Shown here one piece after another: positions 23,874 to 34,100 of a DNA stretch of 64,000 nucleotides. How positions within the stretch are numbered: position 1 is the stretch's first letter; the number at the start of each line of letters is the position of its first letter. The notes under the pieces are model-generated. The model did no database searches. It worked only from the letters and a program-made list of their open reading frames with translations, and was not told the DNA's origin. The stretch is from contig NZ_JBMSEB010000001.1 of NCBI RefSeq assembly GCF_049446075.1, positions 1,426,001-1,490,000 on the forward strand, given 5' to 3'. The position numbers were made by a program, and so were the translations under genes. Source of the stretch: Humibacter sp049446075 (GTDB taxonomy: Bacteria > Actinomycetota > Actinomycetes > Actinomycetales > Microbacteriaceae).

Positions 23874-24521
23874 CTATCGCGAGAAGGTGACGTGGATGGT
23901 GCCGCTGTCCGCCACTTCGGTCGTGACGGTGTGAGTGCGCTCGAGCCCGCCCAGGTCATCCCACAGTCGCGTTCCCCTGCCGAGGACGATCGGGGCGATC
24001 ATGAGGTGCAAGTGGTCGACGAGTCCGGCAAGCAGGAACTCCCGGGCCGTGCCGATGCCCCCTCCGACCCGCACGTCCGCACCCGCCGCTGCGTCCGCCG
24101 CCTCTTCGAGCACCTTCTCGACGGCGTCGTTGCGGAAGTGGAAGACCGTTCCGCCCGCCATCGGGATCGACGGACGCGGCGCTGTGCCCGTGAGCACGTA
24201 GACCGGGGTGTGGAACGGGGGCTGATCGCCCCACCAGCCCTTCCATTCCGGGTCGTCGGGGAAGGAGTGCAGGCCGAACATTCCCGCGCCCATGATCTCC
24301 GCTCCGATGCCATCGAAGAACGCGGAGGCGTAGTGTTCGTCGATCCCGGTCGTGCCGCTTCCGCTGGTGTCGCCGAAGACCGTCCTGCGGAAGGTGCGTG
24401 TCGCCGTGTACGCGGCGGTGAGGCGCTCCCAGTCCTCGCCCATCGGACTCTCCGGCGTCGGCTCCGCTGTTGCGGCGTAGCCGTCCAGGGAGAGGAACAG
24501 GTCGATGCGTACACGAGTCAT
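23874..24521 (-). CDS. RibD C-terminal / dihydrofolate-reductase-like protein
   Basis: A 215-residue protein of the RibD_C/DHFR-like fold. Seen: the opening RIDLFLSLDGYAA (residues 5-17), AEIMGAGMFGLHS with the family's MGxxMF, PVYVLTG, and the NADPH-site region VRVGGGIGTAREFLLAGLVDHLHL (about 150-173), followed by the usual PIVLGRGTRLWDDL. Members reduce pyrimidine-like substrates or are uncharacterised stress-linked reductases. It lies one base behind the ArsR stop and 10 bp before the SRPBCC gene, so all three share one mRNA. Confidence 0.88.
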   Translation of the reverse strand: MTRVRIDLFLSLDGYAATAEPTPESPMGEDWERLTAAYTATRTFRRTVFGDTSGSGTTGIDEHYASAFFDGIGAEIMGAGMFGLHSFPDDPEWKGWWGDQPPFHTPVYVLTGTAPRPSIPMAGGTVFHFRNDAVEKVLEEAADAAAGADVRVGGGIGTAREFLLAGLVDHLHLMIAPIVLGRGTRLWDDLGGLERTHTVTTEVADSGTIHVTFSR

Positions 24522-24522
24522 G

Positions 24523-24861
24523 TCAGGCTTCTTTCGGTGCAGTGCGGGTCAGGTGGATGCCGAGCCGGTCGGCTTGGCGTTCTGCCGGGGTTCGTTGCTC
24601 GCTGAGCCACAGGTGCAGCACGTCGAGAGCTCCGGGGTTCAGGTTCACTGTGCGGACGCGTCCGTGCTTCTCAGATGTCATGATTCCTGCGTTCTCGAGC
24701 ACCTTGAGGTGCTGCATGAGGGAGGGCAACGCCATCGAGAACGGTGCTGCGAGTTCGGACACGACGGCCGGAGCTTTCGCCAAACGCTCAACGATGGCAC
24801 GACGCGTCGGATCCGCGAGAGCGCGGAGTACGGCGTCGACCGCATCGTGATAGTTAGGCAT
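24523..24861 (-). CDS. ArsR-family transcriptional regulator
   Basis: A 112-residue winged helix-turn-helix regulator of the ArsR type. Seen: AVLRALADPTRRAIVERLAKAPAVVSEL (about 10-37), then the recognition helix MALPSLMQHLKVLENAGIM and the wing TSEKHGRVRTVNLNPGAL. The metal-binding CxC motif of ArsR/SmtB is absent, so the signal is not a metal; this subgroup usually sits with SRPBCC proteins. ATG 24861 lies exactly in the centre of a perfect 16-bp palindrome and 7 bp after a CATACT -10, so the mRNA is probably leaderless and the protein should switch off its own operon by covering its start site. Confidence 0.93.
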   Translation of the reverse strand: MPNYHDAVDAVLRALADPTRRAIVERLAKAPAVVSELAAPFSMALPSLMQHLKVLENAGIMTSEKHGRVRTVNLNPGALDVLHLWLSEQRTPAERQADRLGIHLTRTAPKEA

Positions 24862-24869
24862 ATGCCTAA
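24854..24869. promoter_or_regulatory. Operator palindrome overlapping the arsR start codon
   Basis: TTAGGCATATGCCTAA is a perfect 16-bp palindrome. The start ATG of the ArsR gene is at its centre and its upstream edge touches the -10 element, an ideal autorepression site. Confidence 0.8.
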
Positions 24870-24898
24870 GTATGAGTTATGGCTGCCGCTCGCGTCAA
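24869..24898 (-). promoter_or_regulatory. Promoter of the arsR operon
   Basis: Minus-strand TTGACG (24893-24898), an 18 bp spacer and CATACT (24869-24874). The -10 ends 7 bp before the start codon, predicting a leaderless transcript. Confidence 0.65.
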
Positions 24899-24913
24899 TC
24901 GGCTCGCGCCGCG

Positions 24914-24954
24914 GGTTGAGTAGCGCGACGCGAAGCGGCCCGCGCATCGAAACC
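24914..24954 (-). repeat. REP-like palindromic element, copy A
   Basis: Begins GGTTGAGTAGCGCG and ends CATCGAAACC on the plus strand, with a partly self-complementary GC-rich centre. The ends match those of copy B in inverted orientation. Repeats with GTTGAGTAGC/GTATCGAAACC ends are familiar to me from Microbacteriaceae intergenic regions. Confidence 0.6.
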
Positions 24955-24975
24955 GGGGCGCGGAAGGCCCACGAG

Positions 24976-25009
24976 GGTTTCGATACGCCGGCTTCGCCGG
25001 CTACTCAAC
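24976..25009 (-). repeat. REP-like palindromic element, copy B, acting as terminator of the giant gene
   Basis: On the minus strand GTTGAGTAGC, then the stem GCCGGC-GAA-GCCGGC, then GTATCGAAACC. The stop codon of the giant gene (TGA, 25005-25007) is inside its first bases, so the hairpin starts right behind the coding region and probably terminates the 33-kb transcript. It is inverted relative to copy A. Confidence 0.65.
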
Positions 25010-25118
25010 GCGCGGTGGGGCGGCGGCGCCGGCGGGTGGTGAGCAGGGTCGCGCCGGCGAGGAGCACGAGCAGGGCCACGGCGAGCTGCGGTGCGGCATC
25101 CGTTCCGGTGGGTGCCAA
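25005..25118 (-). other. Sortase (class E-like) wall-sorting signal of the giant protein
   Basis: LAPTG (25104-25118) is followed by a hydrophobic stretch (LAVALLVLLAGATLL) and TTRRRRR before the stop. LAxTG is the motif known for class E sortases in high-GC Gram-positives. It is preceded by a Gly/Thr/Pro-rich spacer with PPPTPPTPPTPPAPP that can span the wall. Confidence 0.85.
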
Positions 25119-28100
25119 GCCGGTGGCCCCATTAGTCCCGGCACCGGTCCCCGACGGCGAGACCGGCTGCACCGGAGGAGCAGGCGGCGTCGGCGGCGTC
25201 GGCGGTGTGGGCGGCGGCAGGTTGACGTAGACGTTCGCGATGCTCGCGTGGTTGTACGCGGGGTCGTCGCTCTGGCTCGAGTGGCTGATGGTCTCCACGA
25301 TCTCGTCGGGGTCCACCACGGTTCCCGGCGCGTACTGCACGTAGATCGTGTGCTCGCTCGTGTCGCCCGCGTGGATGACGAGCATGAGCATGCTCGAGTA
25401 GGTGACGCCGTCGAGCGAGATGAGAGCGTACGGGTCGCCAGGGCCGTAGGCGACGGAGATGGTGATGTAGACATCCGCCGTCGAGGCCGCGCCGAGCCGG
25501 ATCGTGTAGGTGGCGTCGGTGGGACCGCCCGGAAGGATGACCGTGCGCCCGCCCGTCTCGGTGACAATGATCTGGCCGTCGCCCGTCACCGGGTCGGCGA
25601 CCGGGATGACCGGGAACACGGGCGGGTCCTCGTCAGGCAGCAGGTACGGCAGCGGCGTCACCAGCGGTGCCGTCACGAGGGTGGGAGCCGCCCGGAAGTT
25701 GCGCGTCAGCAGGTTGAGGCCCTCGCCTGTTGTTGCGTTGAGGTCGGAGTGCAGCTGCGACGGCGCCCCGATGACGTCGATGGAGGCTGTGCTCGGCTGC
25801 GGTCCGCCGTCGAGCGAGACGTGAGCGTTCTGCAGGAATCCGGATGCCGCGAGCACCGGGTTGAACACGAACGAGTCGGTGCCGGTGCCGGCTTCCAGCC
25901 GCAGTTCGGCCAGGTTGTGATTGACGATGAACGTGTCGTCGCCTGCGCCGCCGTAGATCGTGGTCGGGAAGCTCACGCCGCGGCTCACGTACCCGTAACC
26001 GGTGAGCGTGGTCGGGAAGGCATCCTCCGGGTGCACGTCGGGCGCGATTCTCGGAGTCGCGTAGAACTGGCCGACGATGAACGTGTCGTTGCCGTCCCCA
26101 CCGTTGATCGTGGTGATCGAGCTGTTGTCGTCGACGGCGAACACGTCGTCGCCGCCGAGGCCGTTCACCGTCAGGCGTGCGTTGAGGTGGTCGTCGTAGT
26201 TGATGCGCTCCGCACCTGTCACGGTGCCGAGCGCGCTGTGCAGCAGGGCGACGAACGAGGGCTGCTGTGCCTGCGGCTGGTCGGGGATGATGGATGCCCC
26301 GCGCAGCAGGAACAGGTCATGCCCGTCCGATCCGTTCACGGTCAGCGTGTTGAGACCGCCGAACGCGCCGCTGTTCAGCACATCGATGCGGTACCGGTGG
26401 TTCAGGGGATCCACGCTCCCCCAGGTGGTGACCGTGTAGGAGTTGTTGCCGAGCTCACCGTCGAGGTGCAGCGTGTCGGCCACGAGCGTGCCGTCGTACG
26501 GATCGCCCGACGTGTCGAGGTGCGTGGTCGTCATGGTCTGCAGGTGGTCCACGACGAACGTATCGTTGCCGTCGGGGAGGGATGCTTTCGCGCTCGCGCT
26601 GCCGTAGACATCCGTCTGCCCGCCGAGGTACGTGTGATCGAACACGAACGTGTCGTTGCCCGCGCCGCCGAACACGTGCGTCGGGTGGCCGGTGAGCGTG
26701 CCTCCGAAGTACAGGGTCGAGCCGACGGGAGTCGCCGGGTTCTGGCCGTATTCGGCGTAGATGGTGATCGTCTCGCCCTGGATGATCGCGCCGGCCGGCT
26801 CCGCCAGGTCGTCGCCCACCTGCAGCAGCACGTCGGTCGGCGAGACGATGCGGCCCTGCGTCACGGCGGCTGCGCCGTCGAGCGTGGTGCCCGTGTTGAT
26901 GACAGTGAGGTCGGATGCTCCCCCGCCGTCGTACGGGACGGCAAGCCGCACGCTGCCGAACATGGACTCCGCACGCAGCACCGTGAGCGGTCCGGCGATC
27001 TCCGTGATGTCGATCAGGGCCGGCGGGTTGGATCCGACGGGAAGCGACGCGCTGCGGTCGGTGAAGACGTAGACGCGGCCGTGCGGTGCAGTGTCGATCT
27101 TGAATGTGGCGCCGGTCGCGCCGATGGAGCCGTTGTAGGCGATCAGGTCGATGTTCGCGCCCACCGCTTGCACGGCATCCGTCGGCTTGTCGTCAAGGAT
27201 CGAGCCGTTCAGGTCGGTCAGGGCGACGTCGCCGGTGAGCGAGTCGATCAGCTGCACGTAGAGGTCGCCGGTGGTCTGCGTGAGGTAGACGCCGTCCCTG
27301 GCGATCGCCAGCACGCTGCCGCGCGCCGCGTTCGAGGAGTGGATCTCGAGGTAGTTCGCGTCCGGCGTCACGTATCCGATGCCGCCGAACAGGGCGAACA
27401 TGGTGATCGTGTTGCCGGTGACGCGCGCGCTGCCGTCGTGAACGGCGTCGACGTCGAAGATGGAGCTGCCCGCGGCATCCTCTGCGACAAGCGTCACGTC
27501 AGACCCCGTCGAGGTGATCGTGCCCACTCGCAGGTCGCTGACCGTCTCGGTGTCGATGATGTAGCCGTTCGTGTACATGTCGATCTCGCCGACGCCGTCG
27601 CTCGTCGAGAACGGAACGGGGAACTCGGCGCCGGTGAGCGTCGCGTCGACGTTCGTCGTCGCGTTGATGTTGAGGGTCGCGCCGGTGGCGGTGTGGATGA
27701 CCTTGATGTCGTTGCCCGCTGTGAGGTCGGGGAACACGTATGTGCTGTCGTACGGCTTGTTGACGCTTCCGAATGCCGTGAGCACCAGGCTCAGGTCGTA
27801 GGTGGGGGCCTGATCGGGGTGGAAGTACACCTTGTAGGCGCCGGTCGGCGGGAACGTCGTGCCGATGTGATCGGCGTTGTACACGTTCACCTGCAGGTAG
27901 TCGGAGGAGATGATGGGCACGTCGTCGCCCTGCAGGCTGTCGCCAAGCACGAGGTCGATGTTGTGGCCGGCGTGGATCGGGCCGAGCGTCGGCGTGAACG
28001 GCACAGGCGCGCCGCGCAGGATGGAGGTGATGTCGAGCACGACGTCCACGAGGGCGTCCGCCACGAGTGCCACGAACCTCGTGGGATCGACGTTGTCGAC

Positions 28101-31100
28101 GAGGTAATCGCTCTGCACGAGCTGCACCGGTATGGGGGCGCGCACCGTGCCGCCGCCTGAGACGGTGTAGGTGCCGATGGTGCCGGCATCCGCGTAGATG
28201 GCCAGCGTGTTGGTCGTGATCATGGGCGAGTCGGGGCCGGCGAGGATGTCGCCGTGCTGGTTGTCGACGTGCGTCGCGCCGATCGGGTTGTAAACGACGC
28301 CGTCGATCACGAGTTGCGGCGAGCCGCCGCCCGCGAGGAAGTTGTCGATGTCGACGAGTGTCGGCGTGAAGATGGGCATGCCGACGCTGAACCGGAACGC
28401 GGAGCTGTCGTCCACCTCGATCTGCATCGTCGCGGCGGTGCCGGTGAGATTCACCACGTTGATGGCGTGCACGACCATGGAGTGGTTCGACGAGTTGAAC
28501 AGTTTGACGAAGTCGAAGGTGTTCTGCACGGTGAAGGTGCCCTGAGTACCCGTGAGCGTGCTTGCAGGAGCGTTCGCGTTGTTCGGCTGGGTCGGCGGTG
28601 TGTTGGCGTGGAAGACCACGCTGGCCCCGCCCGTGTTGGAGATGTCCTGCACCTCGATGATGCGGCCGGCGTTGATCGTCGAGCCGAGGGCGTACGTGGT
28701 GCCGAGGTCGTCTTTCACGACCACGCCGTACAACTTCGTGATCTTGCCTGTGGCATCGACCACGAGTTGCGGGTCGGCGGCGTGCAGGTAGACATCGGCA
28801 TTCCACACGATCGTGCGCTGCGCGTTGTTGATGTCGTCGCCGCCGCGGCCCCCGCCGTCGAACACGGCGCCGTCGCGGTCACGGTTCCAGGTCCAGCCGA
28901 GCTCGTTCTGCAGCGCCTCGACGTCGAGCGCCGCCGTGCGCACGATCGCGCCAGCGTCCGCCGTGACGTTGGACAGGCTCTGGTAGTTGTTCGTGGCGTC
29001 CGAGTCGGTGTCGCCGCCGAAGCAGCTGCAGTTGCCGTCGGAGTGCGCGATGAGCTGAATGTTCTCGTGCTCGGCGGTGAGCGTGACCGACTCGTAGCCG
29101 ACGATCTTCGTGTCGCGCTCGATGTGGAGCACGGAGTTCGAGGTGACGTAGTTGTTCGCGGATGCCCGGGACCCGGCACCGAGAGCCGAAGCGTGCGTGT
29201 AGCCCTGGTTGTTCAGCGTCATGGCGTGCACATCGGAGGTGAGCTCGACCGTGTCGGCCGTGATGCGCGTGCCTGGCTGGATGTCCACGGTGGTGTTGTC
29301 TGTGACGTTGATGTCGCAGTGCGGGCCGCCACAGCGCCCGGCGTTGGCGTCGGCGCCCAGGCCGCCCGCCTCCGCATGCGTGCTCACGTTGGCGAAAGCC
29401 TGGCTCTGCGAACCGATGTTCACGTCGTCGCCCGCTGCGATGGTGCCTGCGATGTTCGTCGTCGCGGTGATGTTGACGGTGGCGCCGGCATCCGATTCCA
29501 CCCCTGAGCCCAGGCCTTCGGCGCTCGAGCGGCTCGAGGCATCCGCTTCGCCCGTCGTCATGGGCGCGATCTGGATGTTGTGGCCGGCCGTGAGCGAGGC
29601 CCCCGAGCCGACCGTGACGATCGTCGAGGTCGTCGTGGTGGAGGTGCCCTCGGCGCTGCCGATGGCAACGAGCCCACCGCCGCCGTTCGAGGCGTTGGCC
29701 TCGACGCCGGCGTTGGAGTTCGTCGTCACCGTGATGCTTCCCAGTGCGGTGAGGGATGCCCCCGCACCGATCGTGACGGTGACGGCCGCCGTCTCGTTCG
29801 CCGTCGGTGTCGCACTGGACGAGGAGATGAAGCCGCCGCCGGAGCCGCTGACCGTGGCCGTCGACTTCTGGCCTCCACCTGCCGTCGATCCGCCGATGCC
29901 GAGGGCGGTCAGGGTCTGGGTTCCGCTGCCGACCGCGGTGAGATCGATGACGAGCTGCTGCCCGTCGCTGCCGCCTGAGCCGAGCGCGACGGGTGCCGCC
30001 ACGAAGCTGCCGACACCGGTGATGCCCGTGCCATCGAGGCCCGTGATGGCCGATCCGCCCGGCGTGAGGGACACCTGGAAGTGTCCGGCCGCAGGGTTCA
30101 CAACGTAGTAGGTCTGCCCGTCGACGAGTCCGCCGATGGGCTGTTGGCCCGGCACCCAGAGCCCGTGGGTGATGGCCTCGCCAGCGGTCGACTTGTCGGG
30201 CGTGAGCGGGATCGGGTTGATCGGGATGTCGTTGTTGGAGCCGTCCTTGCAGCCGCCGGTCGCCTCGCACTTGGACGCCGCCAACTGAATGACGTTGGCG
30301 TTCACGACGATGACGTAGTAGGTGACACCGTTCGTCAGTCCGCCGAGCGGATCGGTCGCACCCTCGTAGACGACGGCTTCGCCCGTCGAGAGCCCGTGAT
30401 TCTTGACGACGATCTGGTTGTTGTCCTGGTCGATCAGCTGCGGCGGGCTGCCCGTGAACACCGGGTTGCCGCTTGCGTCGGTCTCGATATTCACCTGCTG
30501 GCTCGAGAACGTCACGAGCGAGCCGGGAGCGTGGTAGGTGACGGCGTCGCCCGGCTTGTACGCGTTGCCCACCGTGAACGTGTCGCCGCCCGTCACGGTC
30601 GACCCGGTCACGGTGACGGGCGTCTGCGACTCCGTCGGGTCGAAGAGCTGGATGTGAGAGGCGTCGACGACGTGCACCCGGTACTGGTGACCCGAGACGA
30701 GGCCGGGCACCGCCGTGCCCCCGTTCGGCAGCACGTAAACGACGATGTCGCCCTCGTGCAGGTTGTGGTTCAGCGGAACGAAGCTGCCCCCTATAGTGGC
30801 GCCGAATGCGATGGTGCCGGTGGTGGTGTCGATCTGCGAGCCGTCGAAGAGCGAGCCGAGCTGCACCGAGGTGCCGTTCACGACGATCACGTTGTAGTTC
30901 AGGCCGTTCTGCAGGCCGCCGACGGGCGTTCCACCCTGTGCGCTGTAGGTGACGGTGCTGCCCGTTGTGAAGCTGTGCTGCGCCGTGAGTGTGATGACGT
31001 TGGTCGTCGTGTTCACGCCTGTTGCGCCGTCGAACTGGCTCGCGTTGGGCGACGGCGGCGCCTGCGTGTTCTGAGTGGCCGTCGCGGTGATGGTGCCGCC

Positions 31101-34100
31101 CGCGTAGATCTGCGCGCCCTGGCCGACCAGCAGGTTGACCGTCGGATTCGTCGTGACGGATGCCGAGTTGCTCGCCAGGTCGAGGGCGATGCCGACGTGC
31201 TCACTCTCCGAGGAGGAGATCGACACCGGGTTCGAGGAGACGCCCACGGAGATGTCGCCGACCGTCGCAATGGGGGCGCCTGCCGTGCCGAAGTCGGTCT
31301 CGACCGTGGTGGTGGTCTTCGCCGTCGCACCCGCGTTGGCGACGGAGAGGCCGCCGATGCTCGTGTCGCTGATGAGCGCGATCGCGCTGTCGATGCCGGT
31401 CGCCAGGATCTGGATGGCCGCGGCGCCCGGTGTCGTTGCAGTAGCGCCGTGCGCTGCGCCGAGCATCCGCGCGTACGTCATGCCGCTGTCGGTGGCCTGC
31501 GGGTTCGCACTGGAGATCGAGCCGAGTCCGCCGTTGGTGGAGCCACCCTTGGCGACAGCCGAGTTGGTTGCCGTTGAGACGACGGAGACAGCCGCGTTCG
31601 GTGCATTCAGCAGTGCGGCCGATCCGATGCCCGACTGCGTGATCACTCCGCTCGTGATGATGGCCTGCGGCGAGGAATCGGACGCGCCGGCCAGACCGAA
31701 GGCCCGGGCACCGGATGTCGACGACACGGCGGATGTCGACGTGGCCGCGACGGCCAGCCCGGTGCCGCCGGCGAGCCGACCGTCGAATTCCGCGCCCGTT
31801 CCCGCGGCGATGCGCGCGATCGGGATGCTCTCGTTGCCTGCGATGAGGCCGCCGTCGAGCGTGTCGGTGTTCGCCGTGGCCGTGTTGCCGCTCGTCGCCT
31901 TCACCGTGACGGTGCCGGTCGTCACGAGCGAACCGCCGCCGTAAGTCGCGGAGACGGATGCCGTGCCGAGCACCTCCGCGTCGACGGCGGCCCCCGAGAG
32001 GCTGGCGAGCCCGATGCCGAGGGACTGCGTCGTCGCGGTGGACGAGTTGGTGCCGGATGCCGTGACGCCGGCGCCGGTCGAGGCGAGCACGCTGCCGGAG
32101 AACGTCGCCGTGACGGCGGCGGCGACAAGGGCGCTGGCGAAGAACACGCCGCCCTGGATGAGTCCGCCGCCCGTCGAGCTGATCTCGGCGTCGGCGGTGT
32201 TCCCTCCGGTGCCGAGCGACGCGCCGACGGAGACGATGCCGGATGCGGTGAGCGAGGTCGCCGAGCTCACCGTGGCGAGGACGCCCGCGGATGCCTGCAC
32301 CTCGGCATCGGCCATCGCGCCGGTCAGGCCGATGACGCTGAAGTTGTCGGCGTTCGCCGTCGCCGTCGCCGTGTTCTGCCCGGAGGCGGTGACGGAGAAC
32401 GAACCGGAGGTCGTGGTTGCTCCGTCGAATTCCGCCGTCGTGCCTGCCGCGATGATGGCGAAGGGTGTGAGCGCTCCGATCGCCACCACGCCGCCGGAGA
32501 TCTGCGACGGTGTTGCCGTGGCGTGGTTCACGCTCGACGCGGAGACCGTCACAGCACCGCCGCCGGCGTTCACTGTGGTGGCGGAGCCGTCGACGATCGC
32601 CGTGATGGCCGCGGCCGAGGTGATGCGGGCATCCGCTCCCCCGATGGAACCGGAGAGGATGCCGATGCCGAGCAGCGAGGAATCCGCGGTGGCGGTGTTG
32701 TGTGCGTCTGCCGAGACCGTGAGGCCGTTCGCGCTGAGCACGGGATCGCCGAGCTCTGCGCGAGTGGGCGCGTCGATGTGGGCGAACGGCAAGGAGGCGG
32801 TCAGCGTGAACGCGCCGATGCTGCCGACTTCGGTGCCGACCGTTGAGGTGTTGCTCGCCGTGGCCGAGACGGTGACGAGGCCGGTCGATGAGATGGTGCC
32901 GCCCGTAACGATCGCCGTCGTTGCGGCGGTTACGGCGATCTCGGCGACGACGCCTGCCAGACTGACGCCCGCGAACGACATCGAGCCGACCTTGGTGTTC
33001 GCCTCCGCAGTGTTCGCCGACGATGCCGTGACGGAGACGCCACCCGAGGAAGAGACCGTGGTGCGCAGCTCTGCCGTCGTGGGGGCGAGAAGTTCGGCGT
33101 CTGCCGTGTAGACGCCGGCGTTGATGATGCCGCCACCGCCGCCGAGCACCTTCGCGAACGCGTAGTCGCCGTGCCCTGCACCGTCGATCGTGATGGTCGC
33201 GGCGACCGCCACCAGGCCGGTGCTTCGGATGCCCGCGCTAGCGCCGATGCTCGCCAGCACCTGCGCGCTCTGTTCGACGTGCGCGACCGGGAACGTGCCC
33301 TGCCCGCCGCCCAGCAGTGCGATGTTGAGCACGTCTGCCTCCGCGCTCGCCTGGTTCTGGCCGGTCGCCGAGACCGCGACGGATCCGGATGCCGTCACCT
33401 GGCCATCGAGGTGCGCTTCCGTCGTTCCCGTGACGAGCGCGATGGGCAGCATGAGCGTGACGCCGATGCCGCTGAACGTGCCGCCCTGCGCCTGCACTGT
33501 CGCATGGTTGGCCGATGTCGCGGAGACGGCGACGGCGCCGCCGGCCGAGACGGCTGAGCCCTTTGCCAGGCTTGCGACCGTGCTGCGATCGTCTCTGGCG
33601 ACCACGACCATGATCCCTGCGGCGATCACGCCTGTCGCGACGCCGAGCGTGTAGGCGGAGGTGGTGTTCGTGCCGGAGGCGACCACGGACATCCCGCCGC
33701 TCAAGGTTGCCTGGCCGTTGAAAGTCGCGGTCGTGGCGCCCCAGATGTGGGCAACGGCTCCTGCACCGGTGATGCCGTCGCCGACACCGCCCTGCACCGA
33801 GTACGCCTGCGTCGGAACGGTGATGACGGACTGCGCCAGTATCGTCACACCGCCTGCCGGTGCCGCGCCGCCGATCGTGACGTTGCCGATCGTCGCCGTG
33901 GTGTCGCCGTCGACCTCTGCGTCGGCCACGGCGGCGCCGATCGCTGCTGCCCCGATCGCGATGCCGATCGCGAGCGGGTTCACGGTGCGTGTCGCCTTCG
34001 CCTCGACGTCGACGATGCCGCCGGCGGTCGGGATCACGGCGCCCGTGTCGATGTGCGCGTTCTGGGTTGCGTGGCTCGTGATGACGACGACCTGGGCCCC

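Noticed and set aside
25248..28160. Long plus-strand open frame (about 970 codons) opposite the giant gene
   Set aside because: Antisense to the giant gene; open because of high GC. The product is His/Arg/Val-rich and without any domain or ribosome binding site.
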